64,000 nucleotides of DNA, taken from assembly GCA_034168985.1 (NCBI GenBank), contig JAXFJE010000007.1, positions 25,901 to 89,900 on the forward strand, in the 5' to 3' direction. Positions 52,344-61,906 of the stretch are shown here, in pieces. The position numbers and the translations under genes are program-made. The notes beneath the pieces were generated by a model. It saw only the letters and a list, made by a program, of their open reading frames with translations, was not told the origin of the DNA and did not search any database. Within the stretch, counting starts at the first letter, position 1, and every line of letters starts with the position of its first letter. Origin of the DNA: JALEVB01 sp022768265. Lineage in GTDB: Bacteria > Bacillota_I > Bacilli_A > Erysipelotrichales > Erysipelotrichaceae.

Positions 52344-54060
52344 TCGAATTCTCCTTAATCAACTTCTCATAACTTCCTGGATGGATCTTTTCAATGGTTG
52401 CAATAGCGATCTTTAGCGCTTGGGTATATTCTCCATTTCTAAAGCATAGTTCGGCTCTTGTTAATTCGGAATCGATATCAGCATAAGTTGAACGATATTT
52501 GTTACCAAAGACGATGGTATTTTCCACCATCAATGCCGTTCCTACGACATTATTTACGTTATTCCATAATTTATAGATAAAATCGATGGCATCATTTAAG
52601 GTCGAATTAAGCAATTTGACATTTAACGGTGTTTCACCGATCAATGTTTTGATACTATAAACATATTCGAAAGCCTTGCTAAGATCTTCTTCATATTGTC
52701 GAGATATCGAAGGTAAACGACTAGTTCTGATCTTAACTTGCATTTGGTTCATGATGATCTGCAATTTTAATAATTGTTTATTTGCTCGTTCTTCATCACC
52801 TTTAGCACTATTTAAACGATCGCGATTTTGACTTAATTGATCATTGATATCGTTAGCTCTTTGCAATAAACCTTCTAGCTCTTCACTAGCTTTGCTATAA
52901 GGCAAGTTTTCTTCATTGATCTTGCTAAATACTTTATCGACATCGGCTTTGATCGTCGTTGTTTCACTTTCTGCTTTTTCCAATAATTCTTCTAAATTTT
53001 CGATACCAAAACGAATCTTCGCTTTTTCAAATTCATCATGAATATATGCTGAGGATGTCGCTGCTTCTAGTAAGATCTTATTGATATCATCTTTGATCTT
53101 ATTGATGATTTCAGAAGAGCTATCTTCATTTTTTAGATCTTCATCTAATTTGACCAATTTTAGGCGATAATCTTCTAAATTATCTTTGATACCTTGAATA
53201 TCACAGTTTTTGATACGATCAAGATCGGTTTTTAAACTCGTAGCGATGGTATTTAAATTTAGCTCAACCTCTAAATGATTTAGATAAAGCCCTTTTTGTT
53301 TCAAGACATTGTAACGTTTATTGATGTCTGCCATATAATCAGGCAAAGTATAACGAGCGACTTGAATGATCTTAGCTAGATTTTCATTTAAGTACTCAAC
53401 TTCTTTGATCGATACTTCTATCTTCTTTAGTTCTTCCGTAGCTTTCTCATAATCAGATGCATACATCCATTCTTCAAAAGCTGAAAACATTTTCTCGATC
53501 TCGCTCAGCTTTAATTCAAATTGTGGCCAAGCATATGCTACGAGTTGACTTTTTTCATTAGCAATCGTTTTTAAGCCTCTAAATTGTTCCTTTAAAGCTG
53601 TAACTTGTGCTCGCTGATTGGTTTCTTTTTCTAAGATGCTATCCAAAAAAACATTTAATTTTTCAACTTGTTTTTCTCCTAGATCAATAGCTGCTTCTAG
53701 ATCTAATAATAATTTTTTCACTGGCTTGGTCTTGCCCATGACCAAATTATCATCAGCATCTGCCAACTCTTCAGCAATCGAGCGTAAATTATTTTGACAT
53801 TGTTCAAAATCTAATTGGCAATCATTAACACTTTGTAAGATCTTGCTATCGATCTTCGCAATAGCCACCGCTTTATTAAGCTTAAAAGGCAAAGGTATGC
53901 TTTTGATCGAATTATATCTCACTTCCAACTTATTAAATTCCTTACGATATTTATTAATGGTCATACGATGTATGATCAAATATACTACTAATATGATGAT
54001 CAATGCTATAATTGCAATGATTACTTCGATACGTGATAAAAAATTAATTACTGCATCCAT
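52333..54060 (-). CDS. ezrA: Septation ring formation regulator EzrA
   Basis: EzrA is a membrane-anchored coiled-coil protein that controls FtsZ ring placement and links division to cell wall synthesis. The 575-residue protein has one N-terminal membrane helix (about residues 12-30) facing outward, followed by long coiled-coil repeats and a C-terminal segment (AELCFRNGEYTQALKIAIATIEKIHPGSY) typical of the family. It starts a run with iscS and thiI. Weak ribosome binding site AAGGAT precedes the ATG. Confidence 0.94.
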   Translation of the reverse strand: MDAVINFLSRIEVIIAIIALIIILVVYLIIHRMTINKYRKEFNKLEVRYNSIKSIPLPFKLNKAVAIAKIDSKILQSVNDCQLDFEQCQNNLRSIAEELADADDNLVMGKTKPVKKLLLDLEAAIDLGEKQVEKLNVFLDSILEKETNQRAQVTALKEQFRGLKTIANEKSQLVAYAWPQFELKLSEIEKMFSAFEEWMYASDYEKATEELKKIEVSIKEVEYLNENLAKIIQVARYTLPDYMADINKRYNVLKQKGLYLNHLEVELNLNTIATSLKTDLDRIKNCDIQGIKDNLEDYRLKLVKLDEDLKNEDSSSEIINKIKDDINKILLEAATSSAYIHDEFEKAKIRFGIENLEELLEKAESETTTIKADVDKVFSKINEENLPYSKASEELEGLLQRANDINDQLSQNRDRLNSAKGDEERANKQLLKLQIIMNQMQVKIRTSRLPSISRQYEEDLSKAFEYVYSIKTLIGETPLNVKLLNSTLNDAIDFIYKLWNNVNNVVGTALMVENTIVFGNKYRSTYADIDSELTRAELCFRNGEYTQALKIAIATIEKIHPGSYEKLIKENSSAA

Positions 54061-54124
54061 TATCTATCATCCTTCCATTCGCTTAATATCTTACCATATT
54101 TTTAGTCTTAATGGGCAAAAAAAA

Positions 54125-54153
54125 TTGACATTGCTCATATTATTTGATACAAT
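54125..54153 (+). promoter_or_regulatory. Promoter of rpsD
   Basis: Perfect TTGACA (54125-54130) and TACAAT (54148-54153) separated by 17 bases. The start point would be near 54160, leaving a leader of about 167 bases. Confidence 0.88.
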
Positions 54154-54159
54154 TTTTCA

Positions 54160-54326
54160 GCGTCAATGATGGCAGCTTGTAAAGTTTTATATCGTTTGCG
54201 TTGATATCAGTCATACTGTTGCTAAAGTAGCTTGCTGCAATAAGTGAAATAGCTTTATATCAACACCTTTATAAAAAGATTTACACCTGTTATTGATAAG
54301 CCAGAAATAACAAGGAGGAAATTAAA
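54160..54326 (+). ncRNA. rpsD leader, probable S4 autoregulatory element
   Basis: The 167-base leader is structured: GTTGATAT (about 54201) pairs with ATATCAAC (about 54257), GCAGCTTG/TAGCTTGCTGC can pair, and TGTTATT pairs with AATAACA just before GGAGG. In Firmicutes S4 represses its own mRNA through such a leader. Pairing near the ribosome binding site fits repression of translation. No experimental support is available here. Confidence 0.65.
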
Positions 54327-54929
54327 ATGGCAAGATACACTGGACCAGTTTGGAAAACATCAAGACGTTTAGGTTTTTCAGTATTAGAAACTGGTGAAGA
54401 ACTAAAGAAAAGAGCATATGCTCCAGGTCAACATGGACCAACAAAAAGAGTTAAATTAAGCAACTATGGTATTCAGTTAAGAGAAAAACAACGTATCAGA
54501 AACCTATATGGTTTAAATGAACGTCAATTCAAAAACACTTACCTAAAAGCTACTAAGATGGAAGGTGTTACTGGTAGTAACTTCTTATTCTTATTAGAAT
54601 CAAGATTAGATAACCTAGTATATCGTTTAGGTCTTGCTAGAACTAGACGTGCAGCTAGACAATTAGTTAACCACGGACATATTTTAGTTGATGGTAAAAA
54701 AGTTGATATCCCTAGCTTTATCGTAAAACCTGGTTCTACTATCGAAGTTAAAGAAAGTAGCCGCAATATGAAAGCTATCAATGAAGCTTTAGAAGCTACA
54801 TTGAACACTGTTGCTTTCGTTGAACTAGATAAAGAAAACAAAAAAGGTAAATACGTAAGACTTCCTGAAAGAAGCGAATTAAATCAAGAAGTTAACGAAT
54901 TGCTAGTAGTTGAATTCTACAACCGATAA
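54327..54929 (+). CDS. rpsD: Ribosomal protein S4
   Basis: S4 starts assembly of the 30S subunit by binding 16S rRNA and also acts as a translational repressor. The 200-residue protein begins MARYTGPVWKTSRRLG, without the zinc cysteines seen in some S4 forms, and has the S4 RNA-binding domain RLDNLVYRLGLARTRRAARQLVNHGH. AAGGAGG precedes the ATG. It is a single-gene unit with a leader and a terminator. Confidence 0.99.
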   Translation: MARYTGPVWKTSRRLGFSVLETGEELKKRAYAPGQHGPTKRVKLSNYGIQLREKQRIRNLYGLNERQFKNTYLKATKMEGVTGSNFLFLLESRLDNLVYRLGLARTRRAARQLVNHGHILVDGKKVDIPSFIVKPGSTIEVKESSRNMKAINEALEATLNTVAFVELDKENKKGKYVRLPERSELNQEVNELLVVEFYNR

Positions 54930-54935
54930 GCCATA

Positions 54936-54968
54936 AAAAGTAGTATTTTGCAATACTACTTTTTTTAT
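54936..54968 (+). terminator. Terminator of rpsD
   Basis: AAAAAGTAGTATT pairs with AATACTACTTTTT across a short loop, followed by a T-run. Confidence 0.9.
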
Positions 54969-54987
54969 TCATTAGTAAAATGCGCTA

Positions 54988-55026
54988 AAAAAGCCCCGAT
55001 CATTTAAGGTTGATCGGGGCTTTAAT
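54988..55026 (-). terminator. Terminator of the M18 aminopeptidase gene
   Basis: AAAGCCCCGATCA pairs with TGATCGGGGCTTT across an 8-base loop, with A residues to the left that give a T-run on the minus strand. Confidence 0.9.
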
Positions 55027-55030
55027 GTAA

Positions 55031-56395
55031 TTAGTGATCCATGTCTTTTAAGAATGCTTTATATCCTAAGTATCCTTCATAAACATCGGCTTTAGAAGTA
55101 ACTTCGTATTGGGCGTGCATATTTTGAACGGCGATACCAGCGTCGATAACTTCCATATCTAAAGCTGCCAAAATGTAAGCGATCGTTCCGCCTCCACCTT
55201 GGTCTACTTTTCCTAATTCACTAGTTTGGAAGTAAACATTGTTATCATCCATGACCTTACGGATCTTAGCCATGTATTCAGCATTAGCATCGTTACATCC
55301 ACCTTTACCGCGAGATCCTGTATATTTCGCAAAGCATAGACCTTTACCAAAATAAGCGGTGTTTTTAGGTTCGGTAACTGATGGATAGTTTGGATCATAC
55401 GCTACTGTAACATCGCTTGAAAGCATATATGAATTTCTAAAACATTCATTTAGATTCAAGCTAGAATAGATACCCATCTTATCTAATACTCTAGCTACGA
55501 TATTTTCAAAAGAGCGTGAATGCATACCAGTATTACCGATCGATCCTACTTCTTCTTTATCAACTAAGATGCAGCAAGCTGTACGTTTGACCTTTTCAAC
55601 ATCTAAGATCGCTCTTAAGCTTGTATAAGCACAAACTCTATCATCTTGACCATAAGACATGATCATTGAACGATCTAAGCCATAATCTCTTGCTTTTCCT
55701 GCAGGAACGATTTCAAGCTCGGCACTTACAAAATCAGCTTCTTCGATATCGTATTTAGCTTTTAACAAATCTAAGATGTTTTGTTTGACCAATTCTTTTT
55801 CTTCGCTATTTTTTGCTGGAATGCTACCAACCAACACATTTAGATCTTCACCTTCAATAACGACGCTAGCTTTCTTTTGCATTTGATCAGCTGCAAGATG
55901 GATCAATAAATCACTGATCCCAACTACAGGATCGCTATCATCTTCACCAATGCAGATATTAACAGTTGAACCATCTTTTTTGCACACTACCCCATGAAGA
56001 GCTAATGGTGATGCGACCCATTGATATTTCTTGATTCCACCATAATAATGCGTATCAAATAAAGCAAGACCTTCTTGTTCATATAAAGGATTTTGTTTTA
56101 GGTCGATACGTGGTGAATCGATATGAGCTCCTAGGATATTCATCCCTTTTAACAATGAATCTTCACCTATGATAAATAAGCAAATATTTTTATTACGATT
56201 GATATAATATACTTTATCGCCTGCTTTTAATGAATCATAGCTGTCCAATGATTTAAAACCATGAGCAATAGCTAATTTCAAAGCTTCATTCGTTGCTTCT
56301 CTTTCCGTTTTTGATGCATTCAAATAAGCTTTATATAATTCATTAAATTGCATGATATCATCATAATTTTCGTGTTTTTCCCAAACTGTTTTCAT
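55031..56395 (-). CDS. M18 family aminopeptidase
   Basis: The 454-residue metallopeptidase has the M18 pattern: GAHIDSPRIDLKQNPLYE with a metal-binding His and Asp, LVDKEEVGSIGNTG with the catalytic Glu pair, and SSDVTVAYDPNYPSV. It should remove N-terminal (acidic or neutral) residues in the cytoplasm. I take the ATG at 56395, where GAGG precedes; the longer frame to 56407 is less supported. ApeA- and PepC-like forms cannot be told apart by eye. Confidence 0.94.
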   Translation of the reverse strand: MKTVWEKHENYDDIMQFNELYKAYLNASKTEREATNEALKLAIAHGFKSLDSYDSLKAGDKVYYINRNKNICLFIIGEDSLLKGMNILGAHIDSPRIDLKQNPLYEQEGLALFDTHYYGGIKKYQWVASPLALHGVVCKKDGSTVNICIGEDDSDPVVGISDLLIHLAADQMQKKASVVIEGEDLNVLVGSIPAKNSEEKELVKQNILDLLKAKYDIEEADFVSAELEIVPAGKARDYGLDRSMIMSYGQDDRVCAYTSLRAILDVEKVKRTACCILVDKEEVGSIGNTGMHSRSFENIVARVLDKMGIYSSLNLNECFRNSYMLSSDVTVAYDPNYPSVTEPKNTAYFGKGLCFAKYTGSRGKGGCNDANAEYMAKIRKVMDDNNVYFQTSELGKVDQGGGGTIAYILAALDMEVIDAGIAVQNMHAQYEVTSKADVYEGYLGYKAFLKDMDH

Positions 56396-56480
56396 ATAAA
56401 ACCTCAACTTTCTAGTAGATATTCTATCACTTAATAAGTTAATTTGCTACCTATTTGCAATTATTCACGTTTGCTGTTGC

Positions 56481-56966
56481 TTATAAACAATATTGATAAT
56501 ATGCTACCGACAGATAGCGATCAAACTTTTGGCCAACATCTAGCAATCTGCCAACTTCTTTAAAACCCTGTTTTTGATGGAAAGCCAAGCTTGCCTCATT
56601 TTCTAAGGTTATAAGCGATATGATATTCTTTTTACCTAAAGATAGAGCTTCTTGCTTGATGTGCGTCCACAAGATGCTTCCTAACCCTTTCGCACATTGA
56701 TCATGAGCTAGATATAACGATAGATCACAAGTTATATCATAAGCTTCACGCTCATTAAATGCGCTTAAATAAGCATAACCTAAAACCTTATCATTTTCTT
56801 TAAGAACCAAAAAAGGATAATCTTGACAGATCTTTTCGATTCTGGTTTTAAAGGTCGCTAAGCTTAAAGCTTCTTTTTCAAAAGTGGCGGTGGTATTAAG
56901 GATATAGTGATTATAGATTGCTAAGACCTGAGGATAGTCTTCTTTAGCGATCTTGGTAACGATCAT
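56481..56966 (-). CDS. GNAT N-acetyltransferase, phosphinothricin-acetyltransferase-like
   Basis: The 161-residue protein (from ATG 56966, weak GGAAG upstream) has the GNAT fold: VLAIYNHYILNTTATFE, then VLGYAYLSAFNEREAYDIT, and an acetyl-CoA binding region CAKGLGSILWTHIKQEAL. It is close to the Pat/YwnH group that acetylates small amines or methionine derivatives. Its 5' end overlaps the amidohydrolase gene by 23 bases, so it is coupled to it. The substrate cannot be told. Confidence 0.85.
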   Translation of the reverse strand: MIVTKIAKEDYPQVLAIYNHYILNTTATFEKEALSLATFKTRIEKICQDYPFLVLKENDKVLGYAYLSAFNEREAYDITCDLSLYLAHDQCAKGLGSILWTHIKQEALSLGKKNIISLITLENEASLAFHQKQGFKEVGRLLDVGQKFDRYLSVAYYQYCL

Positions 56967-58500
56967 ATACAACTTCCCCATCAAAAATGGTCATGATGAC
57001 CTTGGTATCAATGATCTTATCTTTAGGAATCGTTTCTAGATTTTGATCCAAGATCACAAAATCCGGCTTGAACCCCACTGCGATCTTTCCTTTATCATTA
57101 TCCTCCAAAGATGTTTTATAGCCATTGATGGTAAAGGAATCAATAGCTTGTTTGACACTTAAAGCTTCTTGAGGATTTAATGGTACACCATTAGCATCAC
57201 AACGGTTAACCGCTTTATCGATCCCTTTGATTACATCTGGCATTTCAACTGGACAATCACTACCGTTGCTTACTGTGGTATTTTCATATAAGGTCTTAAA
57301 AGCGTAGCTGCTATCGGCCAACTTTCCTACCCTTTGTTTGAGGATCGTACCATCATAATCGATAAAGATACTTTGGATATAACAATGTAATTTGTTGTCA
57401 ATGATTCGTTGCAATTGTTCCGGACGCGTTATTTGCACATGTACCAAACCATTAGGTAAGATATTATGCTCGATCTTCACTTTGTCATAAACATCTAAGA
57501 CCATATCCAAGGCTTTATCGCCAATTACATGGATTGCAAAAGGCATATTATAATATTGCGCTAAGCTCATATAAGCTTCTAGCTCTTTGGCTGATAAACA
57601 ATTAAAACCATTGGTACTAGGATCATCTGCATATTTTTGCGATAAGTAAGCCGTACGTGCGCCTAAAGAGCCATCCATGATCAATTTCAAAGGACCAATG
57701 CGAAAATAATCATTCCCAACATCATAAGTGTAACCATCATGTAAAAAGCGTTGGAAGTCTTCGATGGTATTAAAATGTGCTTGCTCATTGACCCTTAAAG
57801 TTAGCTTTTGTTGGAAAGCCAGCTTTTCAAATGCTTCTAAAACTTCATCATATTCACTAGTGATGGAGATGAAATCATCACTGCCCACGGCTGTAATCCC
57901 ATATTCATTACATTTTTTACAAGCTAGCATGATATATTCACTGATGCTTTTAACAGTTTCTAATGGCCAAGCCATCTTAACATCCTCAATGGCATTTTCA
58001 CTAACTAAACCACTTTCGATATCCACCGCATAACCATTTGCCTTGATATCTTGATCAAAGCCACTGCGTTGAAGAGCTTTGCTGTTACATACCATGATAT
58101 GGCCACAGCAACGCGTCAAGCAAATAGGTTTATCATCACAAATTTCATCTAATTCTTTTTTGGTGATCAGCCTTTTTTCCTTTAGCTTGTCTTCATTGAA
58201 GCCTCTAGCAATGATCCATGGATATTTATCATCATTGATCCGCGTTGATAATAAGTGTTTGATATCTTCAAAACTTTTACAATCTTTAAGATCGATATTA
58301 GAAAGATAAAAACCTAGTCCTAATAAGTGCATGTGGGAATCATAAAAACCTGGATAAACGCTCATCCCACAAGCATCGATGCTTTCATCGACCACAAACT
58401 TTGAGATATCATCTCCAATATATATGATGCTATTATCATCATAAATGATATTATGAAATTTGCTGCCATATATATTGGCATTAATAATTGCTTTGATCAT
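56944..58500 (-). CDS. Amidohydrolase (YtcJ-like)
   Basis: The 518-residue protein matches the YtcJ/amidohydrolase-3 group: GMSVYPGFYDSHMHLLGLG with the HxH metal motif, GSLGARTAYL with a nearby Asp, FAIHVIGDKALD with a metal histidine, and a late SDCPVEMPDV. Members hydrolyse amide or imine bonds in metal-dependent fashion; substrates are rarely known. It is followed by the acetyltransferase (overlap 23 bases) and preceded by an unknown gene after 45 bases. Confidence 0.9.
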   Translation of the reverse strand: MIKAIINANIYGSKFHNIIYDDNSIIYIGDDISKFVVDESIDACGMSVYPGFYDSHMHLLGLGFYLSNIDLKDCKSFEDIKHLLSTRINDDKYPWIIARGFNEDKLKEKRLITKKELDEICDDKPICLTRCCGHIMVCNSKALQRSGFDQDIKANGYAVDIESGLVSENAIEDVKMAWPLETVKSISEYIMLACKKCNEYGITAVGSDDFISITSEYDEVLEAFEKLAFQQKLTLRVNEQAHFNTIEDFQRFLHDGYTYDVGNDYFRIGPLKLIMDGSLGARTAYLSQKYADDPSTNGFNCLSAKELEAYMSLAQYYNMPFAIHVIGDKALDMVLDVYDKVKIEHNILPNGLVHVQITRPEQLQRIIDNKLHCYIQSIFIDYDGTILKQRVGKLADSSYAFKTLYENTTVSNGSDCPVEMPDVIKGIDKAVNRCDANGVPLNPQEALSVKQAIDSFTINGYKTSLEDNDKGKIAVGFKPDFVILDQNLETIPKDKIIDTKVIMTIFDGEVVYDRYQDR

Positions 58501-58545
58501 CTTACTTACCTTATAACTATCCTTTCTATCTGCTTACTAGCTGAC

Positions 58546-59232
58546 TTATTGCCAGATGATATCATCAAGATCTTCGATCAGCATTTTCAATTGTTTTGCT
58601 ACTTCATCCTTTTGATAGCTTAGCTCTTTATTGATGATATATATTGGCTTGCTATCATCCTTGCTTATAGCAATGATATAACCTTCAAATTGTTCTAAGA
58701 TAGTATCTTCGTTGACGATGATACACTCTTTAACATGTTCCCCATCCAAGAAATACCCGCGATTTAAAACATTGATCACATCTTGATATTCATGTAAAAA
58801 TCCCAAAGGACGATCGATATAAGCCTTAACTTTTTGTTTTAACCAACGCTCATTACCATCATAGATCAAATGATAAATTTCATTATCTAAAAATTTATCA
58901 ATGCTATTTGTCTTAAACCCTAATGACGCTAAGATCTTTTGATATTTAGCCGTAGCATTAGCATTGATAAGATATTTACCTTGTTTTAAACAATGATCTA
59001 TGAAATTAGTCAAAAGCCCTGATAGCTCACTGCCTCCCATGATGATTATCTTAGCTTGGCTTTGATCAAAAACCAAATAATCATCCCCTTGTTTATAAAC
59101 TTCAATTGCTTCATCTTCATAATTATTACATAAATAGTCTTTGATCAGCAAACTGGCTTGCTGATTTAGATCTGGGATATCTAACGCTTTGAAGAAGGCT
59201 AATTTATTCGCTTTATCACTTATTTTATCCAT
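58546..59232 (-). CDS. Unknown soluble protein between SseB-like and amidohydrolase genes
   Basis: The 228-residue protein is acidic with no membrane segment or signal. Segments such as AKIIIMGGSELSGLLTNFIDH and IIVNEDTILEQFEGYIIAISKDDSK look like alternating beta and helix, and the N-terminus is helical. It overlaps the SseB-like gene by 13 bases, so the two are co-translated. I do not recognise a family. Confidence 0.75.
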   Translation of the reverse strand: MDKISDKANKLAFFKALDIPDLNQQASLLIKDYLCNNYEDEAIEVYKQGDDYLVFDQSQAKIIIMGGSELSGLLTNFIDHCLKQGKYLINANATAKYQKILASLGFKTNSIDKFLDNEIYHLIYDGNERWLKQKVKAYIDRPLGFLHEYQDVINVLNRGYFLDGEHVKECIIVNEDTILEQFEGYIIAISKDDSKPIYIINKELSYQKDEVAKQLKMLIEDLDDIIWQ

Positions 59233-59906
59233 GTTTGCTCCTTTAAGATATCTTGTTTACAATATTTTAGATTACTATCGTCTTTACTGACGATCACAAA
59301 AGGGATATTTTTTAATTTATCCTGCAGTATTTTGTGCAATGCTCTTTTGATCTTATTAAATTTCAAGCCATCTACGATAAAACAAAAATGCAGGATATCA
59401 TCTTGGACATTGTTTAGTAGATAACAAGCTTTAAGATCACGATTGCTGTTAGCATACTTTCTGATGGCTTCGATTGCATCATGAGGATAAATATTCAATG
59501 GCGATAAAGCTGTTTGCTTATTGCTAGCTTTATGACCAAATGTAGCAACCATCGCCTTATCGATGATGATATTATCGCTATTTAAATTCAAGACGATTCC
59601 TTGGGCAAAACAATCATCCTGACAAAATAATTGATAATAGTCATGCAAATTAAACACCAATAGCGTTTTTTGGATGTCTTGAGCCTTATTGTAATCGGTA
59701 TAAGCTAAATAATAACTTTTATGATCATTATCAATCATTCCTAACCGCAATTGACTATTTTTATCAATTTGATAATTGCCATTTTCATCCTGCTGCATGC
59801 CTTTGCTAAATTGAACCGGACATAACAGCTGACACTCTTGCAATAGACGATAGGCATCGATATCATCTTGTTTAAATTTTAAGATCATTTCTTCACTTTT
59901 TTTCAT
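59220..59906 (-). CDS. SseB-like protein
   Basis: From ATG 59906 (228 residues, AAGGAAAAG upstream) the protein shows the SseB arrangement: an N-terminal domain with PVQFSKGMQQDENGNYQIDK, YLAYTDYNKAQ and QGIVLNLNSDNIIIDKAMV, and a C-terminal domain with DAIEAIRKYANSNRDLKACYLLNN. SseB proteins have poorly known roles in serine sensitivity and membrane-linked activity. A longer frame to 59969 would overlap the MATE gene. Identification is by pattern, not by search. Confidence 0.7.
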   Translation of the reverse strand: MKKSEEMILKFKQDDIDAYRLLQECQLLCPVQFSKGMQQDENGNYQIDKNSQLRLGMIDNDHKSYYLAYTDYNKAQDIQKTLLVFNLHDYYQLFCQDDCFAQGIVLNLNSDNIIIDKAMVATFGHKASNKQTALSPLNIYPHDAIEAIRKYANSNRDLKACYLLNNVQDDILHFCFIVDGLKFNKIKRALHKILQDKLKNIPFVIVSKDDSNLKYCKQDILKEQTWIK

Positions 59907-59929
59907 CTTATCTTTTCCTTTTTCATCTA

Positions 59930-61234
59930 TTATATAATACGCAGGGTTCGCCATGAACCTTTTTTCCATCTAATCACAAAAATAACAGCTCTTAGACATT
60001 CATCCAAGCACATGGCCAACCAGATACCTACTAAGCCAAGTTTAAAGATATCAGCAAAAATATACGAAAATAAGACCGCGATGCCCCACATGCTGATCAT
60101 CCCGATAACAGCTGGAGACTTAGTATCTCCACAAGCTTGCAAAGATCTAACCAAAGTCATATTTACAGCTCTGCCCGCTTCTAGAAAAATCTCGATGAAC
60201 ATGATCTGTTTTGCTAGAGCCAACATGCTATCTTCGATAAACCATCCAAATACGATATCGCTAAATAAGTATAAAACCAAGGAAACCCCGCTGCCAATCA
60301 ATACCGACCAGATACAAGTTTTCTTTACAACTTCATTTGCATGTTCCAAGTCTTGGGCACCAATATCAAAACCCACGATGATCTGGGCAGCTTGTGAAAT
60401 TGCTGAGCCAAACATATAAGAAACATTGGCAAACATATTTGCAAAACTTCGGGTCTTGATCACAAGATTACCAAAAGTATTAACGATCCGTAAGATCGCT
60501 AATTGGCTGATATTATAACAAATGCTTTCTGCCCCTGCTGGCAAACCGATATGCATGATCTTCTTGAATAAGTGCATATCAAAATGTTTGATATAACTAA
60601 AGTCAAGCTTGATCTCACTATTTATCCTAAAATAACCCGCTAACAAAAATAAGCCTAAGGTCTTAGCTAAAACACTAGATATTGCCGCTCCAGCTACGCC
60701 CATCCGACTTATCAGCAAGTTATTACCAATGATGTTGATGATATTCATCAACAAGGATATAAACATCGTTTGTTTCATCCAGGCCTTGGTCCTAAAGATA
60801 GCCACATAGGTTGTATATAAAGCTTGAATGACCATACCGGCATTGATGATATTAAGATAGATCAAAGAATCATCAAAACATTCACTAGGCACTTTCATCA
60901 TCGTAAAAAGCCAATTGCCACTAGCAAAAATAAGCAACATGATGATCAAACCAAAGATCGTATTTACAAAAAGGCCAACGCTATAGACCTTGGCAACTTC
61001 TTGTAATTTATTGCTTCCAAAATATTGGGTTGCAATGATGGTTATCGCTAAACTAATGATCGAAAACGTGATCAAAAGGACAAATAAGATCTGATTAGCG
61101 TTAGAAATTGCACTAACGGCCGTATCAGAAACTCCGTTTACCATGATCTGATCCACATTCCCTACAAGAAATTGTAAGATCAGTTCAACGAAGATCGGCC
61201 ACGTATATTGAAATAAGTTATATTTTTTTTGCAT
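59930..61234 (-). CDS. MATE family multidrug/toxin exporter
   Basis: The protein has 12 likely membrane segments in two repeated halves and the MATE-typical starts of each half (WPIFVELILQFLVGNVDQIMV and KKIMHIGLPAGAESICYNISQ). MATE proteins export cationic or aromatic compounds using sodium or proton gradients. I use the ATG at 61234 (434 residues), with CGGTGAATTTT upstream; a GTG nine bases earlier is less likely. It leads the run MATE, SseB-like, unknown, amidohydrolase, acetyltransferase. Confidence 0.93.
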   Translation of the reverse strand: MQKKYNLFQYTWPIFVELILQFLVGNVDQIMVNGVSDTAVSAISNANQILFVLLITFSIISLAITIIATQYFGSNKLQEVAKVYSVGLFVNTIFGLIIMLLIFASGNWLFTMMKVPSECFDDSLIYLNIINAGMVIQALYTTYVAIFRTKAWMKQTMFISLLMNIINIIGNNLLISRMGVAGAAISSVLAKTLGLFLLAGYFRINSEIKLDFSYIKHFDMHLFKKIMHIGLPAGAESICYNISQLAILRIVNTFGNLVIKTRSFANMFANVSYMFGSAISQAAQIIVGFDIGAQDLEHANEVVKKTCIWSVLIGSGVSLVLYLFSDIVFGWFIEDSMLALAKQIMFIEIFLEAGRAVNMTLVRSLQACGDTKSPAVIGMISMWGIAVLFSYIFADIFKLGLVGIWLAMCLDECLRAVIFVIRWKKGSWRTLRII

Positions 61235-61251
61235 AAAATTCACCGATAAAT

Positions 61252-61280
61252 AGTATAATTATCTTAGGAAAAACTTGCAA
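61252..61280 (-). promoter_or_regulatory. Promoter of the MATE exporter operon
   Basis: TTGCAA (61280-61275) and TATACT (61257-61252) are separated by 17 bases on the minus strand, with the start 18 bases before the ATG. It overlaps the region upstream of the divergent rhomboid gene. Confidence 0.75.
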
Positions 61281-61298
61281 TATATTTAGGTGAATATC

Positions 61299-61865
61299 AT
61301 GAATTTTATCAAAAGAATCAATTATAACGCTCCTGTTACCCTTACCTTTGCCTTCATTTGTTTATTGGCAACCCTGCTTGATCAACTGACCTTAGGCTAT
61401 ACCACTTATCACATTTTTAGTGTCTATCGTTCTAGCTTATTGGACCCTTTATTTTATGTGCGCCTATTCGCTCATGTTTTTGGTCATGCCGATCTAGCAC
61501 ATCTAACCAGCAATATGACCCTATTTTTACTATTAGGACCACTTTTAGAAGAAAAATATGGTTCTAAGGCCATGATCGAGATCATCATGGTCGTCGCTTT
61601 AATTACTGGCGTGATCCACATCATCGTATCTAACAATGCCTTGCTTGGAGCAAGCGGTGTAGTATTTTGTTTCATCATCCTTGCCAGCATCACGGGTAAA
61701 AACGAAGGAATTCCTTTGACTTTTATCATCGTTGCCATCTTATATCTAAGCAATGAGATCATCACTGGTATCGTTAATCATGACACCATCAGTCAAATGA
61801 CCCATATCATTGGTGGCTTGTGTGGAACTTTTATTGGCTTGAAGAAAAATGTTAAATTTATGTAA
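61299..61865 (+). CDS. Rhomboid family intramembrane serine protease
   Basis: The 188-residue protein has six membrane segments and the rhomboid catalytic set: HLTSNM in helix 2, the nucleophile serine in GASGVVF, and the histidine in MTHIIGGL. It would cleave membrane protein substrates. I use ATG 61299, with AGGTGAATATC upstream; a GTG at 61290 is possible. It is divergent from the MATE gene. Confidence 0.92.
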   Translation: MNFIKRINYNAPVTLTFAFICLLATLLDQLTLGYTTYHIFSVYRSSLLDPLFYVRLFAHVFGHADLAHLTSNMTLFLLLGPLLEEKYGSKAMIEIIMVVALITGVIHIIVSNNALLGASGVVFCFIILASITGKNEGIPLTFIIVAILYLSNEIITGIVNHDTISQMTHIIGGLCGTFIGLKKNVKFM

Positions 61866-61906
61866 AATCTATTTATTTTTTTGATTTTTAACATAAAATA
61901 TTAAGT

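Noticed and set aside
54539..54841. Minus-strand frame opposite rpsD
   Set aside because: It is a shadow of the rpsD reading frame and has no start signals.
61220..61290. Promoter for the rhomboid gene
   Set aside because: A TATAAT is present on the plus strand, but the best -35 is 19 bases away and overlaps the MATE promoter; not supported enough.
61850..61900. Terminator hairpin behind the rhomboid gene
   Set aside because: ATGTTAAA and TTTAACAT can pair, but the loop is about 26 bases long and A/T rich, so it is not a convincing terminator.
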